Part shown: positions 38,862-52,922 of the stretch, in pieces | Layout: each line of letters starts with the position of its first letter | Position numbering within the stretch: the first letter of the stretch is position 1 | NCBI GenBank assembly: GCA_037893245.1 | Contig: JBAIAA010000413.1 | Coordinates: forward strand, 558,001 to 622,000 | Source of the DNA: Crossaster papposus | Lineage: Eukaryota; Echinodermata; Asteroidea; Velatida; Solasteridae | Reading direction: 5' to 3' | Length of the DNA: 64,000 nucleotides | Notes under the pieces: generated by a model | What the model saw: only the letters and a program-made list of their open reading frames with translations | The model's database searches: none | What the model was told of the DNA's origin: nothing | Program-made: the position numbers and the translations under genes

Positions 38862-39800
38862 ATGCTATATTTACACAATCCCACCATTTCTTTCACCAAA
38901 CGGCATCCGTTTTCAAAAGAAATTGTGGGGGCACTTTTAATGCAAATGAGCTAGCGTAGAAATGTTCCTTACAATTAGGGTGGTGCACCCTATAGGGTGC
39001 ACCTGCCTAATTCAAGTCCCATTGAAAACAGTGTAAAATCAACAATGTTCACGACCAAGTTTCTTGCACACCGACATCACTGGGGTTTCTCAAACAACAA
39101 TCAGATTATTGTCTTGGTCTTTATCTTTCCATTTCTTTTCAATTTTTAGTAGGTTAGCCAATTACATTTTTTAATATTCACACCGAAAGAAACACACCTC
39201 CCGAAAAGTGATACTTCCCGAGCCTGCAAGCAGCCATTTTACAAATGGCATCCCTCCACGTTCTAGGGCAATTAGGACCCATTTTTCAACCGTAATTTTG
39301 TCAAGTCTGCCCTCAGATTGAAGCTCAAAAACCAGGGAGTTGATCCTATGCTATATTTACACAATCCCACCATTTCTTTCACCAAACGGCATCCGTTTTC
39401 AAAAGAAATTGTGGGGGCACTTTTAATGCGAATGAGCTAGCGTAGAAATGTTCCTTACAATTAGGGTGGTGCACCCTATAGGGTGCACCTGCCTAATTCA
39501 AGTCCCATTGAAAACAGTGTAAAATCAACAATGTTCACGACCAAGTTTCTTGCACACCGACATCACTGGGGTTTCTCAAACAACAATCAGATTATTGTCT
39601 TGGTCTTTATCTTTCCATTTCTTTTCAATTTTTAGTAGGTTAGCCAATTACATTTTTTAATATTCACACCGAAAGAAACACACCTCCCGAAAAGTGATAC
39701 TTCCCGAGCCTGCAAGCAGCCATTTTACAAATGGCATCCCTCCACGTTCTAGGGCAATTAGGACCCATTTTTCAACCGTAATTTTGTCAAGTCTGCCCTC
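38862..39800. repeat. Block H, copy 1 (7-monomer offset)
   Basis: It carries GCGAATG with the G at 39430, which recurs at 42832, 3402 bp downstream (7 x 486). Flanking haplotype sites disagree at 38861/42263 and 39801/43203, giving about 0.94 kb. It rests on one rare marker, so support is weaker. Confidence 0.7.
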
Positions 39801-40650
39801 AGATTGAAGCTCAAAAACCAGGGAGTTGATCCTATGCTATATTTACACAATCCCACCATTTCTTTCACCAAACGGCATCCGTTTTCAAAAGAAATTGTGG
39901 GGGCACTTTTAATGCAAATGAGCTAGCGTAGAAATGTTCCTTACAATTAGGGTGGTGCACCCTATAGGGTGCACCTGCTTAATTCAAGTCCAATTGAAAA
40001 GAGTGTAAAATCAACAATGTTCACGACCAAGTTTCTTGCACACCGACATCACTGGGGTTTCTCAAACAACAATCAGATTATTGTCTTGGTCTTTATCTTT
40101 CCATTTCTTTTCAATTTTTAGTAGGTTAGCCAATTACATTTTTTAATATTCACACCGAAAGAAACACACCTCCCGAAAAGTGATACTTCCCGAGCCTGCA
40201 AGCAGCCATTTTACAAATGGCATCCCTCCACGTTCTAGGGCAATTAGGACCCATTTTTCAACCGTAATTTTGTCAAGTCTGCCCTCGGATTGAAGCTCAA
40301 AAACCAGGGAGTTGATCCTATGCTATATTTACACAATCCCACCATTTCTTTCACCAAACGGCATCCGTTTTCAAAAGAAATTGTGGGGGCACTTTTAATG
40401 CAAATGAGCTAGCGTAGAAATGTTCCTTACAATTAGGGTGGTGCACCCTATAGGGTGCACCTGCCTAATTCAAGTCCCATTGAAAACAGTGTAAAATCAA
40501 CAATGTTCACGACCAAGTTTCTTGCACACCGACATCACTGGGGTTTCTCAAACAACAATCAGATTATTGTCTTGGTCTTTATCTTTCCATTTCTTTTCAA
40601 TTTTTAGTAGGTTAGCCAATTACATTTTTTAATATTCACACCGAAAGAAA

Positions 40651-42420
40651 CACACCTCCCGAAAAGTGATACTTCCCGAGCCTGCAAGCAGCCATTTTAC
40701 AAATGGCATCCCTCCACGTTCTAGGGCAATTAGGACCCATTTTTCAACCGTAATTTTGTCAAGTCTGCCCTCAGATTGAAGCTCAAAAACCAGGGAGTTG
40801 ATCCTATGCTATATTTACACAATCCCACCATTTCTTTCACCAAACGGCATCCGTTTTCAAAAGAAATTGTGGGGGCACTTTTAATGCAAATGAGCTAGCG
40901 TAGAAATGTTCCTTACAATTAGGGTGGTGCACCCTATAGGGTGCACCTGCCTAATTCAAGTCCCATTGAAAAGAGTGTAAAATCAACAATGTTCACGACC
41001 AAGTTTCTTGCACACCGACATCACTGGGGTTTCTCAAACAACAATCAGATTATTGTCTTGGTCTTTATCTTTCCATTTCTTTTCAATTTTTAGTAGGTTA
41101 GCTAATTACATTTTTTAATATTCACACCGAAAGAAACACACCTCCCGAAAAGTGATACTTCCCGAGCCTGCAAGCAGCCATTTTACAAATGGCATCCCTC
41201 CACGTTCTAGGGCAATTAGGACCCATTTTTCAACCGTAATTTTGTCAAGTCTGCCCTCAGATTGAAGCTCAAAAACCAGGGAGTTGATTCTATGCTATAT
41301 TTACACAATCCCACCATTTCTTTCACCAAACGGCATCCGTTTTCAAAAGAAATTGTGGGGGCACTTTTAATGCAAATGAGCTAGCGTAGAAATGTTCCTT
41401 ACAATTAGGGTGGTGCACCCTATAGGGTGCACCTGCCTAATTCAAGTCCCATTGAAAAGAGTGTAAAATCAACAATGTTCACGACCAAGTTTCTTGCACA
41501 CCGACATCACTGGGGTTTCTCAAACAACAATCAGATTATTGTCTTGGTCTTTATCTTTCCATTTCTTTTCAATTTTTAGTAGGTTAGCCAATTACATTTT
41601 TTAATATTCACACCGAAAGAAACACACCTCCCGAAAAGTGATACTTCCCGAGCCTGCAAGCAGCCATTTTACAAATGGCATCCCTCCACGTTCTAGGGCA
41701 ATTAGGACCCATTTTTCAACCGTAATTTTGTCAAGTCTGCCCTCAGATTGAAGCTCAAAAACCAGGGAGTTGATCCTATGCTATATTTACACAATCCCAC
41801 CATTTCTTTCACCAAACGGCATCCGTTTTCAAAAGAAATTGTGGGGGCACTTTTAATGCAAATGAGCTAGCGTAGAAATGTTCCTTACAATTAGGGTGGT
41901 GCACCCTATAGGGTGCACCTGCCTAATTCAAGTCCAATTGAAAAGAGTGTAAAATCAACAATGTTCACGACCAAGTTTCTTGCACACCGACATCACTGGG
42001 GTTTCTCAAACAACAATCAGATTATTGTCTTGGTCTTTATCTTTCCATTTCTTTTCAATTTTTAGTAGGTTAGCCAATTACATTTTTTAATATTCACACC
42101 GAAAGAAACACACCTCCCGAAAAGTGATACTCCCCGAGCCTGCAAGCAGCCATTTTACAAATGGCATCCCTCCACGTTCTAGGGCAATTAGGACCCATTT
42201 TTCAACCGTAATTTTGTCAAGTCTGCCCTCGGATTGAAGCTCAAAAACCAGGGAGTTGATCCAATGCTATATTTACACAATCCCACCATTTCTTTCACCA
42301 AACGGCATCCGTTTTCAAAAGAAATTGTGGGGGCACTTTTAATGCAAATGAGCTAGCGTAGAAATGTTCCTTACAATTAGGGTGGTGCACCCTATAGGGT
42401 GCACCTGCCTAATTCAAGTC
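40651..42420. repeat. Block G, copy 2
   Basis: It matches 36763-38532 except for a private T-to-C change at 42132 (ATACTCCCCGAG). Confidence 0.87.
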
Positions 42421-43202
42421 CCATTGAAAACAGTGTAAAATCAACAATGTTCACGACCAAGTTTCTTGCACACCGACATCACTGGGGTTTCTCAAACAAC
42501 AATCAGATTATTGTCTTGGTCTTTATCTTTCCATTTCTTTTCAATTTTTAGTAGGTTAGCCAATTACATTTTTTAATATTCACACCGAAAGAAACACACC
42601 TCCCGAAAAGTGATACTTCCCGAGCCTGCAAGCAGCCATTTTACAAATGGCATCCCTCCACGTTCTAGGGCAATTAGGACCCATTTTTCAACCGTAATTT
42701 TGTCAAGTCTGCCCTCAGATTGAAGCTCAAAAACCAGGGAGTTGATCCTATGCTATATTTACACAATCCCACCATTTCTTTCACCAAACGGCATCCGTTT
42801 TCAAAAGAAATTGTGGGGGCACTTTTAATGCGAATGAGCTAGCGTAGAAATGTTCCTTACAATTAGGGTGGTGCACCCTATAGGGTGCACCTGCCTAATT
42901 CAAGTCCCATTGAAAACAGTGTAAAATCAACAATGTTCACGACCAAGTTTCTTGCACACCGACATCACTGGGGTTTCTCAAACAACAATCAGATTATTGT
43001 CTTGGTCTTTATCTTTCCATTTCTTTTCAATTTTTAGTAGGTTAGCCAATTACATTTTTTAATATTCACACCGAAAGAAACACACCTCCCGAAAAGTGAT
43101 ACTTCCCGAGCCTGCAAGCAGCCATTTTACAAATGGCATCCCTCCACGTTCTAGGGCAATTAGGACCCATTTTTCAACCGTAATTTTGTCAAGTCTGCCC
43201 TC
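42264..43202. repeat. Block H, copy 2
   Basis: This is the second copy of 38862-39800, with GCGAATG at 42832. The same marker also links to 34570, ten monomers before 39430, so it was spread more than once. Confidence 0.7.
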
Positions 43203-46200
43203 GGATTGAAGCTCAAAAACCAGGGAGTTGATCCAATGCTATATTTACACAATCCCACCATTTCTTTCACCAAACGGCATCCGTTTTCAAAAGAAATTGT
43301 GGGGGCACTTTTAATGCAAATGAGCTAGCGTAGAAATGTTCCTTACAATTAGGGTGGTGCACCCTATAGGGTGCACCTGCCTAATTCAAGTCCAATTGAA
43401 AAGAGTGTAAAATCAACAATGTTCACGACCAAGTTTCTTGCACACCGACATCACTGGGGTTTCTCAAACAACAATCAGATTATTGTCTTGGTCTTTATCT
43501 TTCCATTTCTTTTCAATTTTTAGTAGGTTAGCCAATTACATTTTTTAATATTCACACCGAAAGAAACACACCTCCCGAAAAGTGATACTTCCCGAGCCTG
43601 CAAGCAGCCATTTTACAAATGGCATCCCTCCACGTTCTAGGGCAATTAGGACCCATTTTTCAACCGTAATTTTGTCAAGTCTGCCCTCAGATTGAAGCTC
43701 AAAAACCAGGGAGTTGATCCTATGCTATATTTACACAATCCCACCATTTCTTTCACCAAACGGCATCCGTTTTCAAAAGAAATTGTGGGGGCACTTTTAA
43801 TGCAAATGAGCTAGCGTAGAAATGTTCCTTACAATTAGGGTGGTGCACCCTATAGGGTGCACCTGCCTAATTCAAGTCCCATTGAAAACAGTGTAAAATC
43901 AACAATGTTCACGACCAAGTTTCTTGCACACCGACATCACTGGGGTTTCTCAAACAACAATCAGATTATTGTCTTGGTCTTTATCTTTCCATTTCTTTTC
44001 AATTTTTAGTAGGTTAGCCAATTACATTTTTTAATATTCACACCGAAAGAAACACACCTCCCGAAAAGTGATACTTCCCGAGCCTGCAAGCAGCCATTTT
44101 ACAAATGGCATCCCTCCACGTTCTAGGGCAATTAGGACCCATTTTTCAACTGTAATTTTGTCAAGTCTGCCCTCAGATTGAAGCTCAAAAACCAGGGAGT
44201 TGATCCTATGCTATATTTACACAATCCCACCATTTCTTTCACCAAACGGCATCCGTTTTCAAAAGAAATTGTGGGGGCACTTTTAATGCAAATGAGCTAG
44301 CGTAGAAATGTTCCTTACAATTAGGGTGGTGCACCCTATAGGGTGCACCTGCCTAATTCAAGTCCCATTGAAAAGAGTGTAAAATCAACAATGTTCACGA
44401 CCAAGTTTCTTGCACACCGACATCACTGGGGTTTCTCAAACAACAATCAGATTATTGTCTTGGTCTTTATCTTTCCATTTCTTTTCAATTTTTAGTAGGT
44501 TAGCCAATTACATTTTTTAATATTCACACCGAAAGAAACACACCTCCCGAAAAGTGATACTTCCCGAGCCTGCAAGCAGCCATTTTACAAATGGCATCCC
44601 TCCACGTTCTAGGGCAATTAGGACCCATTTTTCAACCGTAATTTTGTCAAGTCTGCCCTCAGATTGAAGCTCAAAAACCAGGGAGTTGATCCTATGCTAT
44701 ATTTACACAATCCCACCATTTCTTTCACCAAACGGCATCCGTTTTCAAAAGAAATTGTGGGGGCACTTTTAATGCAAATGAGCTAGCGTAGAAATGTTCC
44801 TTACAATTAGGGTGGTGCACCCTATAGGGTGCACCTGCCTAATTCAAGTCCCATTGAAAACAGTGTAAAATCAACAATGTTCACGACCAAGTTTCTTGCA
44901 CACCGACATCACTGGGGTTTCTCAAACAACAATCAGATTATTGTCTTGGTCTTTATCTTTCCATTTCTTTTCAATTTTTAGTAGGTTAGCCAATTACATT
45001 TTTTAATATTCACACCGAAAGAAACACACCTCCCGAAAAGTGATACTTCCCGAGCCTGCAAGCAGCCATTTTACAAATGGCATCCCTCCACGTTCTAGGG
45101 CAATTAGGACCCATTTTTCAACCGTAAATTTGTCAAGTCTGCCCTCGGATTGAAGCTCAAAAACCAGGGAGTTGATCCAATGCTATATTTACACAATCCC
45201 ACCATTTCTTTCACCAAACGGCATCCGTTTTCAAAAGAAATTGTGGGGGCACTTTTAATGCAAATGAGCTAGCGTAGAAATGTTCCTTACAATTAGGGTG
45301 GTGCACCCTATAGGGTGCACCTGCCTAATTCAAGTCCAATTGAAAAGAGTGTAAAATCAACAATGTTCACGACCAAGTTTCTTGCACACCGACATCACTG
45401 GGGTTTCTCAAACAACAATCAGATTATTGTCTTGGTCTTTATCTTTCCATTTCTTTTCAATTTTTAGTAGGTTAGCCAATTACATTTTTTAATATTCACA
45501 CCGAAAGAAACACACCTCCCGAAAAGTGATACTTCCCGAGCCTGCAAGCAGCCATTTTACAAATGGCATCCCTCCACGTTCTAGGGCAATTAGGACCCAT
45601 TTTTCAACCGTAATTTTGTCAAGTCTGCCCTCAGATTGAAGCTCAAAAACCAGGGAGTTGATCCTATGCTATATTTACACAATCCCACCATTTCTTTCAC
45701 CAAACGGCATCCGTTTTCAAAAGAAATTGTGGGGGCACTTTTAATGCAAATGAGCTAGCGTAGAAATGTTCCTTACAATTAGGGTGGTGCACCCTATAGG
45801 GTGCACCTGCCTAATTCAAGTCCCATTGAAAAGAGTGTAAAATCAACAATGTTCACGACCAAGTTTCTTGCACACCGACATCACTGGGGTTTCTCAAACA
45901 ACAATCAGATTATTGTCTTGGTCTTTATCTTTCCATTTCTTTTCAATTTTTAGTAGGTTAGCCAATTACATTTTTTAATATTCACACCGAAAGAAACACA
46001 CCTCCCGAAAAGTGATACTTCCCGAGCCTGCAAGCAGCCATTTTACAAATGGCATCCCTCCACGTTCTAGGGCAATTAGGACCCATTTTTCAACCGTAAT
46101 TTTGTCAAGTCTGCCCTCAGATTGAAGCTCAAAAACCAGGGAGTTGATTCTATGCTATATTTACACAATCCCACCATTTCTTTCACCAAACGGCATCCGT

Positions 46201-46435
46201 TTTCAAAAGAAATTGTGGGGGCACTTTTAATGCAAATGAGCTAGCGTAGAAATGTTCCTTACAATTAGGGTGGTGCACCCTATAGGGTGCACCTGCCTAA
46301 TTCAAGTCCCATTGAAAAGAGTGTAAAATCAACAATGTTCACGACCAAGTTTCTTGCACACCGACATCACTGGGGTTTCTCAAACAACAATCAGATTATT
46401 GTCTTGGTCTTTATCTTTCCATTTCTTTTCAATTG

Positions 46436-47754
46436 TTAGTAGGTTAGCCAATTACATTTTTTAATATTCACACCGAAAGAAACACACCTCCCGAAAAGTG
46501 ATACTTCCCGAGCCTGCAAGCAGCCATTTTACAAATGGCATCCCTCCACGTTCTAGGGCAATTAGGACCCATTTTTCAACCGTAATTTTGTCAAGTCTGC
46601 CCTCAGATTGAAGCTCAAAAACCAGGGAGTTGATCCTATGCTATATTTACACAATCCCACCATTTCTTTCACCAAACGGCATCCGTTTTCAAAAGAAATT
46701 GTGGGGGCACTTTTAATGCAAATGAGCTAGCGTAGAAATGTTCCTTACAATTAGGGTGGTGCACCCTATAGGGTGCACCTGCTTAATTCAAGTCCAATTG
46801 AAAAGAGTGTAAAATCAACAATGTTCACGACCAAGTTTCTTGCACACCTACATCACTGGGGTTTCTCAAACAACAATCAGATTATTGTCTTGGTCTTTAT
46901 CTTTCCATTTCTTTTCAATTTTTAGTAGGTTAGCTAATTACATTTTTTAATATTCACACCGAAAGAAACACACCTCCCGAAAAGTGATACTTCCCGAGCC
47001 TGCAAGCAGCCATTTTACAAATGGCATCCCTCCACGTTCTAGGGCAATTAGGACCCATTTTTCAACCGAAATTTTGTCAAGTCTGCCCTCAGATTGAAGC
47101 TCAAAAACCAGGGAGTTGATTCTATGCTATATTTACACAATCCCACCATTTCTTTCACCAAACGGCATCCGTTTTCAAAAGAAATTGTGGGGGCACTTTT
47201 AATGCAAATGAGCTAGCGTAGAAATGTTCCTTACAATTAGGGTGGTGCACCCTATAGGGTGCACCTGCCTAATTCAAGTCCCATTGAAAAGAGTGTAAAA
47301 TCAACAATGTTCACGACCAAGTTTCTTGCACACCGACATCACTGGGGTTTCTCAAACAACAATCAGATTATTGTCTTGGTCTTTATCTTTCCATTTCTTT
47401 TCAATTTTTAGTAGGTTAGCCAATTACATTTTTTAATATTCACACCGAAAGAAACACACCTCCCGAAAAGTGATACTTCCCGAGCCTGCAAGCAGCCATT
47501 TTACAAATGGCATCCCTCCACGTTCTAGGGCAATTAGGACCCATTTTTCAACCGTAATTTTGTCAAGTCTGCCCTCAGATTGAAGCTCAAAAACCAGGGA
47601 GTTGATCCTATGCTATATTTACACAATCCCACCATTTCTTTCACCAAACGGCATCCGTTTTCAAAAGAAATTGTGGGGGCACTTTTAATGCAAATGAGCT
47701 AGCGTAGAAATGTTCCTTACAATTAGGGTGGTGCACCCTATAGGGTGCACCTGC
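46436..47754. repeat. Block I, copy 1 (2-monomer tandem duplication)
   Basis: Markers are T at 46783 (CTGCTTAATT), T at 46849 (CACCTACATC), T at 46935 (TAGCTAATT) and T at 47121 (GATTCTATG). All recur 972 bp downstream. One difference: A at 47069 (CCGAAATTT) in this copy only. Confidence 0.92.
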
Positions 47755-48726
47755 TTAATTCAAGTCCAATTGAAAAGAGTGTAAAATCAACAATGTTCAC
47801 GACCAAGTTTCTTGCACACCTACATCACTGGGGTTTCTCAAACAACAATCAGATTATTGTCTTGGTCTTTATCTTTCCATTTCTTTTCAATTTTTAGTAG
47901 GTTAGCTAATTACATTTTTTAATATTCACACCGAAAGAAACACACCTCCCGAAAAGTGATACTTCCCGAGCCTGCAAGCAGCCATTTTACAAATGGCATC
48001 CCTCCACGTTCTAGGGCAATTAGGACCCATTTTTCAACCGTAATTTTGTCAAGTCTGCCCTCAGATTGAAGCTCAAAAACCAGGGAGTTGATTCTATGCT
48101 ATATTTACACAATCCCACCATTTCTTTCACCAAACGGCATCCGTTTTCAAAAGAAATTGTGGGGGCACTTTTAATGCAAATGAGCTAGCGTAGAAATGTT
48201 CCTTACAATTAGGGTGGTGCACCCTATAGGGTGCACCTGCCTAATTCAAGTCCCATTGAAAAGAGTGTAAAATCAACAATGTTCACGACCAAGTTTCTTG
48301 CACACCGACATCACTGGGGTTTCTCAAACAACAATCAGATTATTGTCTTGGTCTTTATCTTTCCATTTCTTTTCAATTTTTAGTAGGTTAGCCAATTACA
48401 TTTTTTAATATTCACACCGAAAGAAACACACCTCCCGAAAAGTGATACTTCCCGAGCCTGCAAGCAGCCATTTTACAAATGGCATCCCTCCACGTTCTAG
48501 GGCAATTAGGACCCATTTTTCAACCGTAATTTTGTCAAGTCTGCCCTCAGATTGAAGCTCAAAAACCAGGGAGTTGATCCTATGCTATATTTACACAATC
48601 CCACCATTTCTTTCACCAAACGGCATCCGTTTTCAAAAGAAATTGTGGGGGCACTTTTAATGCAAATGAGCTAGCGTAGAAATGTTCCTTACAATTAGGG
48701 TGGTGCACCCTATAGGGTGCACCTGC
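47408..48726. repeat. Block I, copy 2
   Basis: Markers lie at 47755, 47821, 47907 and 48093. A third partial copy follows: CACCTACATC recurs at 48793, but TAGCTAATT does not. Copies 1 and 2 overlap because the matched length exceeds the 972 bp offset, as expected for a tandem dimer. Confidence 0.92.
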
Positions 48727-50693
48727 CTAATTCAAGTCCAATTGAAAAGAGTGTAAAATCAACAATGTTCACGACCAAGTTTCTTGCACACCTACATCAC
48801 TGGGGTTTCTCAAACAACAATCAGATTATTGTCTTGGTCTTTATCTTTCCATTTCTTTTCAATTTTTAGTAGGTTAGCCAATTACATTTTTTAATATTCA
48901 CACCGAAAGAAACACACCTCCCGAAAAGTGATACTTCCCGAGCCTGCAAGCAGCCATTTTACAAATGGCATCCCTCCACGTTCTAGGGCAATTAGGACCC
49001 ATTTTTCAACCGTAATTTTGTCAAGTCTGCCCTCGGATTGAAGCTCAAAAACCAGGGAGTTGATCCAATGCTATATTTACACAATCCCACCATTTCTTTC
49101 ACCAAACGGCATCCGTTTTCAAAAGAAATTGTGGGGGCACTTTTAATGCAAATGAGCTAGCGTAGAAATGTTCCTTACAATTAGGGTGGTGCACCCTATA
49201 GGGTGCACCTGCCTAATTCAAGTCCCATTGAAAACAGTGTAAAATCAACAATGTTCACGACCAAGTTTCTTGCACACCGACATCACTGGGGTTTCTCAAA
49301 CAACAATCAGATTATTGTCTTGGTCTTTATCTTTCCATTTCTTTTCAATTTTTAGTAGGTTAGCCAATTACATTTTTTAATATTCACACCGAAAGAAACA
49401 CACCTCCCGAAAAGTGATACTTCCCGAGCCTGCAAGCAGCCATTTTACAAATGGCATCCCTCCACGTTCTAGGGCAATTAGGACCCATTTTTCAACCGTA
49501 ATTTTGTCAAGTCTGCCCTCGGATTGAAGCTCAAAAACCAGGGAGTTGATCCAATGCTATATTTACACAATCCCACCATTTCTTTCACCAAACGGCATCC
49601 GTTTTCAAAAGAAATTGTGGGGGCACTTTTAATGCAAATGAGCTAGCGTAGAAATGTTCCTTACAATTAGGGTGGTGCACCCTATAGGGTGCACCTGCCT
49701 AATTCAAGTCCCATTGAAAAGAGTGTAAAATCAACAATGTTCACGACCAAGTTTCTTGCACACCGACATCACTGGGGTTTCTCAAACAACAATCAGATTA
49801 TTGTCTTGGTCTTTATCTTTCCATTTCTTTTCAATTTTTAGTAGGTTAGCCAATTACATTTTTTAATATTCACACCGAAAGAAACACACCTCCCGAAAAG
49901 TGATACTTCCCGAGCCTGCAAGCAGCCATTTTACAAATGGCATCCCTCCACGTTCTAGGGCAATTAGGACCCATTTTTCAACCGTAATTTTGTCAAGTCT
50001 GCCCTCAGATTGAAGCTCAAAAACCAGGGAGTTGATTCTATGCTATATTTACACAATCCCACCATTTCTTTCACCAAACGGCATCCGTTTTCAAAAGAAA
50101 TTGTGGGGGCACTTTTAATGCAAATGAGCTAGCGTACAAATGTTCCTTACAATTAGGGTGGTGCACCCTATAGGGTGCACCTGCCTAATTCAAGTCCAAT
50201 TGAAAAGAGTGTAAAATCAACAATGTTCACGACCAAGTTTCTTGCACACCGACATCACTGGGGTTTCTCAAACAACAATCAGATTATTGTCTTGGTCTTT
50301 ATCTTTCCATTTCTTTTCAATTTTTAGTAGGTTAGCCAATTACATTTTTTAATATTCACACCGAAAGAAACACACCTCCCGAAAAGTGATACTTCCCGAG
50401 CCTGCAAGCAGCCATTTTACAAATGGCATCCCTCCACGTTCTAGGGCAATTAGGACCCATTTTTCAACCGTAATTTTGTCAAGTCTGCCCTCGGATTGAA
50501 GCTCAAAAACCAGGGAGTTGATCCAATGCTATATTTACACAATCCCACCATTTCTTTCACCAAACGGCATCCGTTTTCAAAAGAAATTGTGGGGGCACTT
50601 TTAATGCAAATGAGCTAGCGTAGAAATGTTCCTTACAATTAGGGTGGTGCACCCTATAGGGTGCACCTGCCTAATTCAAGTCCCATTGAAAAC

Positions 50694-52922
50694 AGTGTAA
50701 AATCAACAATGTTCACGACCAAGTTTCTTGCACACCGACATCACTGGGGTTTCTCAAACAACAATCAGATTATTGTCTTGGTCTTTATCTTTCCATATCT
50801 TTTCAATTTTTAGTAGGTTAGCCAATTACATTTTTTAATATTCACACCGAAAGAAACACACCTCCCGAAAAGTGATACTTCCCGAGCCTGCAAGCAGCCA
50901 TTTTACAAATGGCATCCCTCCACGTTCTAGGGCAATTAGGACCCATTTTTCAACCGTAATTTTGTCAAGTCTGCCCTCAGATTGAAGCTCAAAAACCAGG
51001 GAGTTGATCCTATGCTATATTTACACAATCCCACCATTTCTTTCACCAAACGGCATCCGTTTTCAAAAGAAATTGTGGGGGCACTTTTAATGCAAATGAG
51101 CTAGCGTACAAATGTTCCTTACAATTAGGGTGGTGCACCCTATAGGGTGCACCTGCCTAATTCAAGTCCAATTGAAAAGAGTGTAAAATCAACAATGTTC
51201 ACGACCAAGTTTCTTGCACACCGACATCACTGGGGTTTCCCAAACAACAATCAGATTATTGTCTTGGTCTTTATCTTTCCATTTCTTTTCAATTTTTAGT
51301 AGGTTAGCCAATTACATTTTTTAATATTCACACCGAAAGAAACACACCTCCCGAAAAGTGATACTTCCCGAGCCTGCAAGCAGCCATTTTACAAATGGCA
51401 TCCCTCCACGTTCTAGGGCAATTAGGACCCATTTTTCAACCGTAATTTTGTCAAGTCTGCCCTCGGATTGAAGCTCAAAAACCAGGGAGTTGATCCAATG
51501 CTATATTTACACAATCCCACCATTTCTTTCACCAAACGGCATCCGTTTTCAAAAGAAATTGTGGGGGCACTTTTAATGCAAATGAGCTAGCGTAGAAATG
51601 TTCCTTACAATTAGGGTGGTGCACCCTATAGGGTGCACCTGCCTAATTCAAGTCCCATTGAAAACAGTGTAAAATCAACAATGTTCACGACCAAGTTTCT
51701 TGCACACCGACATCACTGGGGTTTCTCAAACAACAATCAGATTATTGTCTTGGTCTTTATCTTTCCATTTCTTTTCAATTTTTAGTAGGTTAGCCAATTA
51801 CATTTTTTAATATTCACACCGAAAGAAACACACCTCCCGAAAAGTGATACTTCCCGAGCCTGCAAGCAGCCATTTTACAAATGGCATCCCTCCACGTTCT
51901 AGGGCAATTAGGACCCATTTTTCAACCGTAATTTTGTCAAGTCTGCCCTCAGATTGAAGCTCAAAAACCAGGGAGTTGATCCTATGCTATATTTACACAA
52001 TCCCACCATTTCTTTCACCAAACGGCATCCGTTTTCAAAAGAAATTGTGGGGGCACTTTTAATGCAAATGAGCTAGCGTAGAAATGTTCCTTACAATTAG
52101 GGTGGTGCACCCTATAGGGTGCACCTGCCTAATTCAAGTCCCATTGAAAACAGTGTAAAATCAACAATGTTCACGACCAAGTTTCTTGCACACCGACATC
52201 ACTGGGGTTTCTCAAACAACAATCAGATTATTGTCTTGGTCTTTATCTTTCCATTTCTTTTCAATTTTTAGTAGGTTAGCCAATTACATTTTTTAATATT
52301 CACACCGAAAGAAACACACCTCCCGAAAAGTGATACTTCCCGAGCCTGCAAGCAGCCATTTTACAAATGGCATCCCTCCACGTTCTAGGGCAATTAGGAC
52401 CCATTTTTCAACCGTAATTTTGTCAAGTCTGCCCTCAGATTGAAGCTCAAAAACCAGGGAGTTGATCCTATGCTATATTTACACAATCCCACCATTTCTT
52501 TCACCAAACGGCATCCGTTTTCAAAAGAAATTGTGGGGGCACTTTTAATGCAAATGAGCTAGCGTAGAAATGTTCCTTACAATTAGGGTGGTGCACCCTA
52601 TAGGGTGCACCTGCCTAATTCAAGTCCCATTGAAAACAGTGTAAAATCAACAATGTTCACGACCAAGTTTCTTGCACACCGACATCTCTGGGGTTTCTCA
52701 AACAACAATCAGATTATTGTCTTGGTCTTTATCTTTCCATTTCTTTTCAATTTTTAGTAGGTTAGCCAATTACATTTTTTAATATTCACACCGAAAGAAA
52801 CACACCTCCCGAAAAGTGATACTTCCCGAGCCTGCAAGCAGCCATTTTACAAATGGCATCCCTCCACGTTCTAGGGCAATTAGGACCCATTTTTCAACCG
52901 TAATTTTGTCAAGTCTGCCCTC
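50694..52922. repeat. Block J, copy 1 (14-monomer offset)
   Basis: A at 50797 (TTTCCATATC) and C at 51109 (GCGTACAAATG) recur 6804 bp downstream (14 x 486), and the haplotype order of the following monomers agrees to 52922. Three private differences: C at 51240, T at 52687 (both this copy) and T at 58362 (other copy). Confidence 0.88.
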
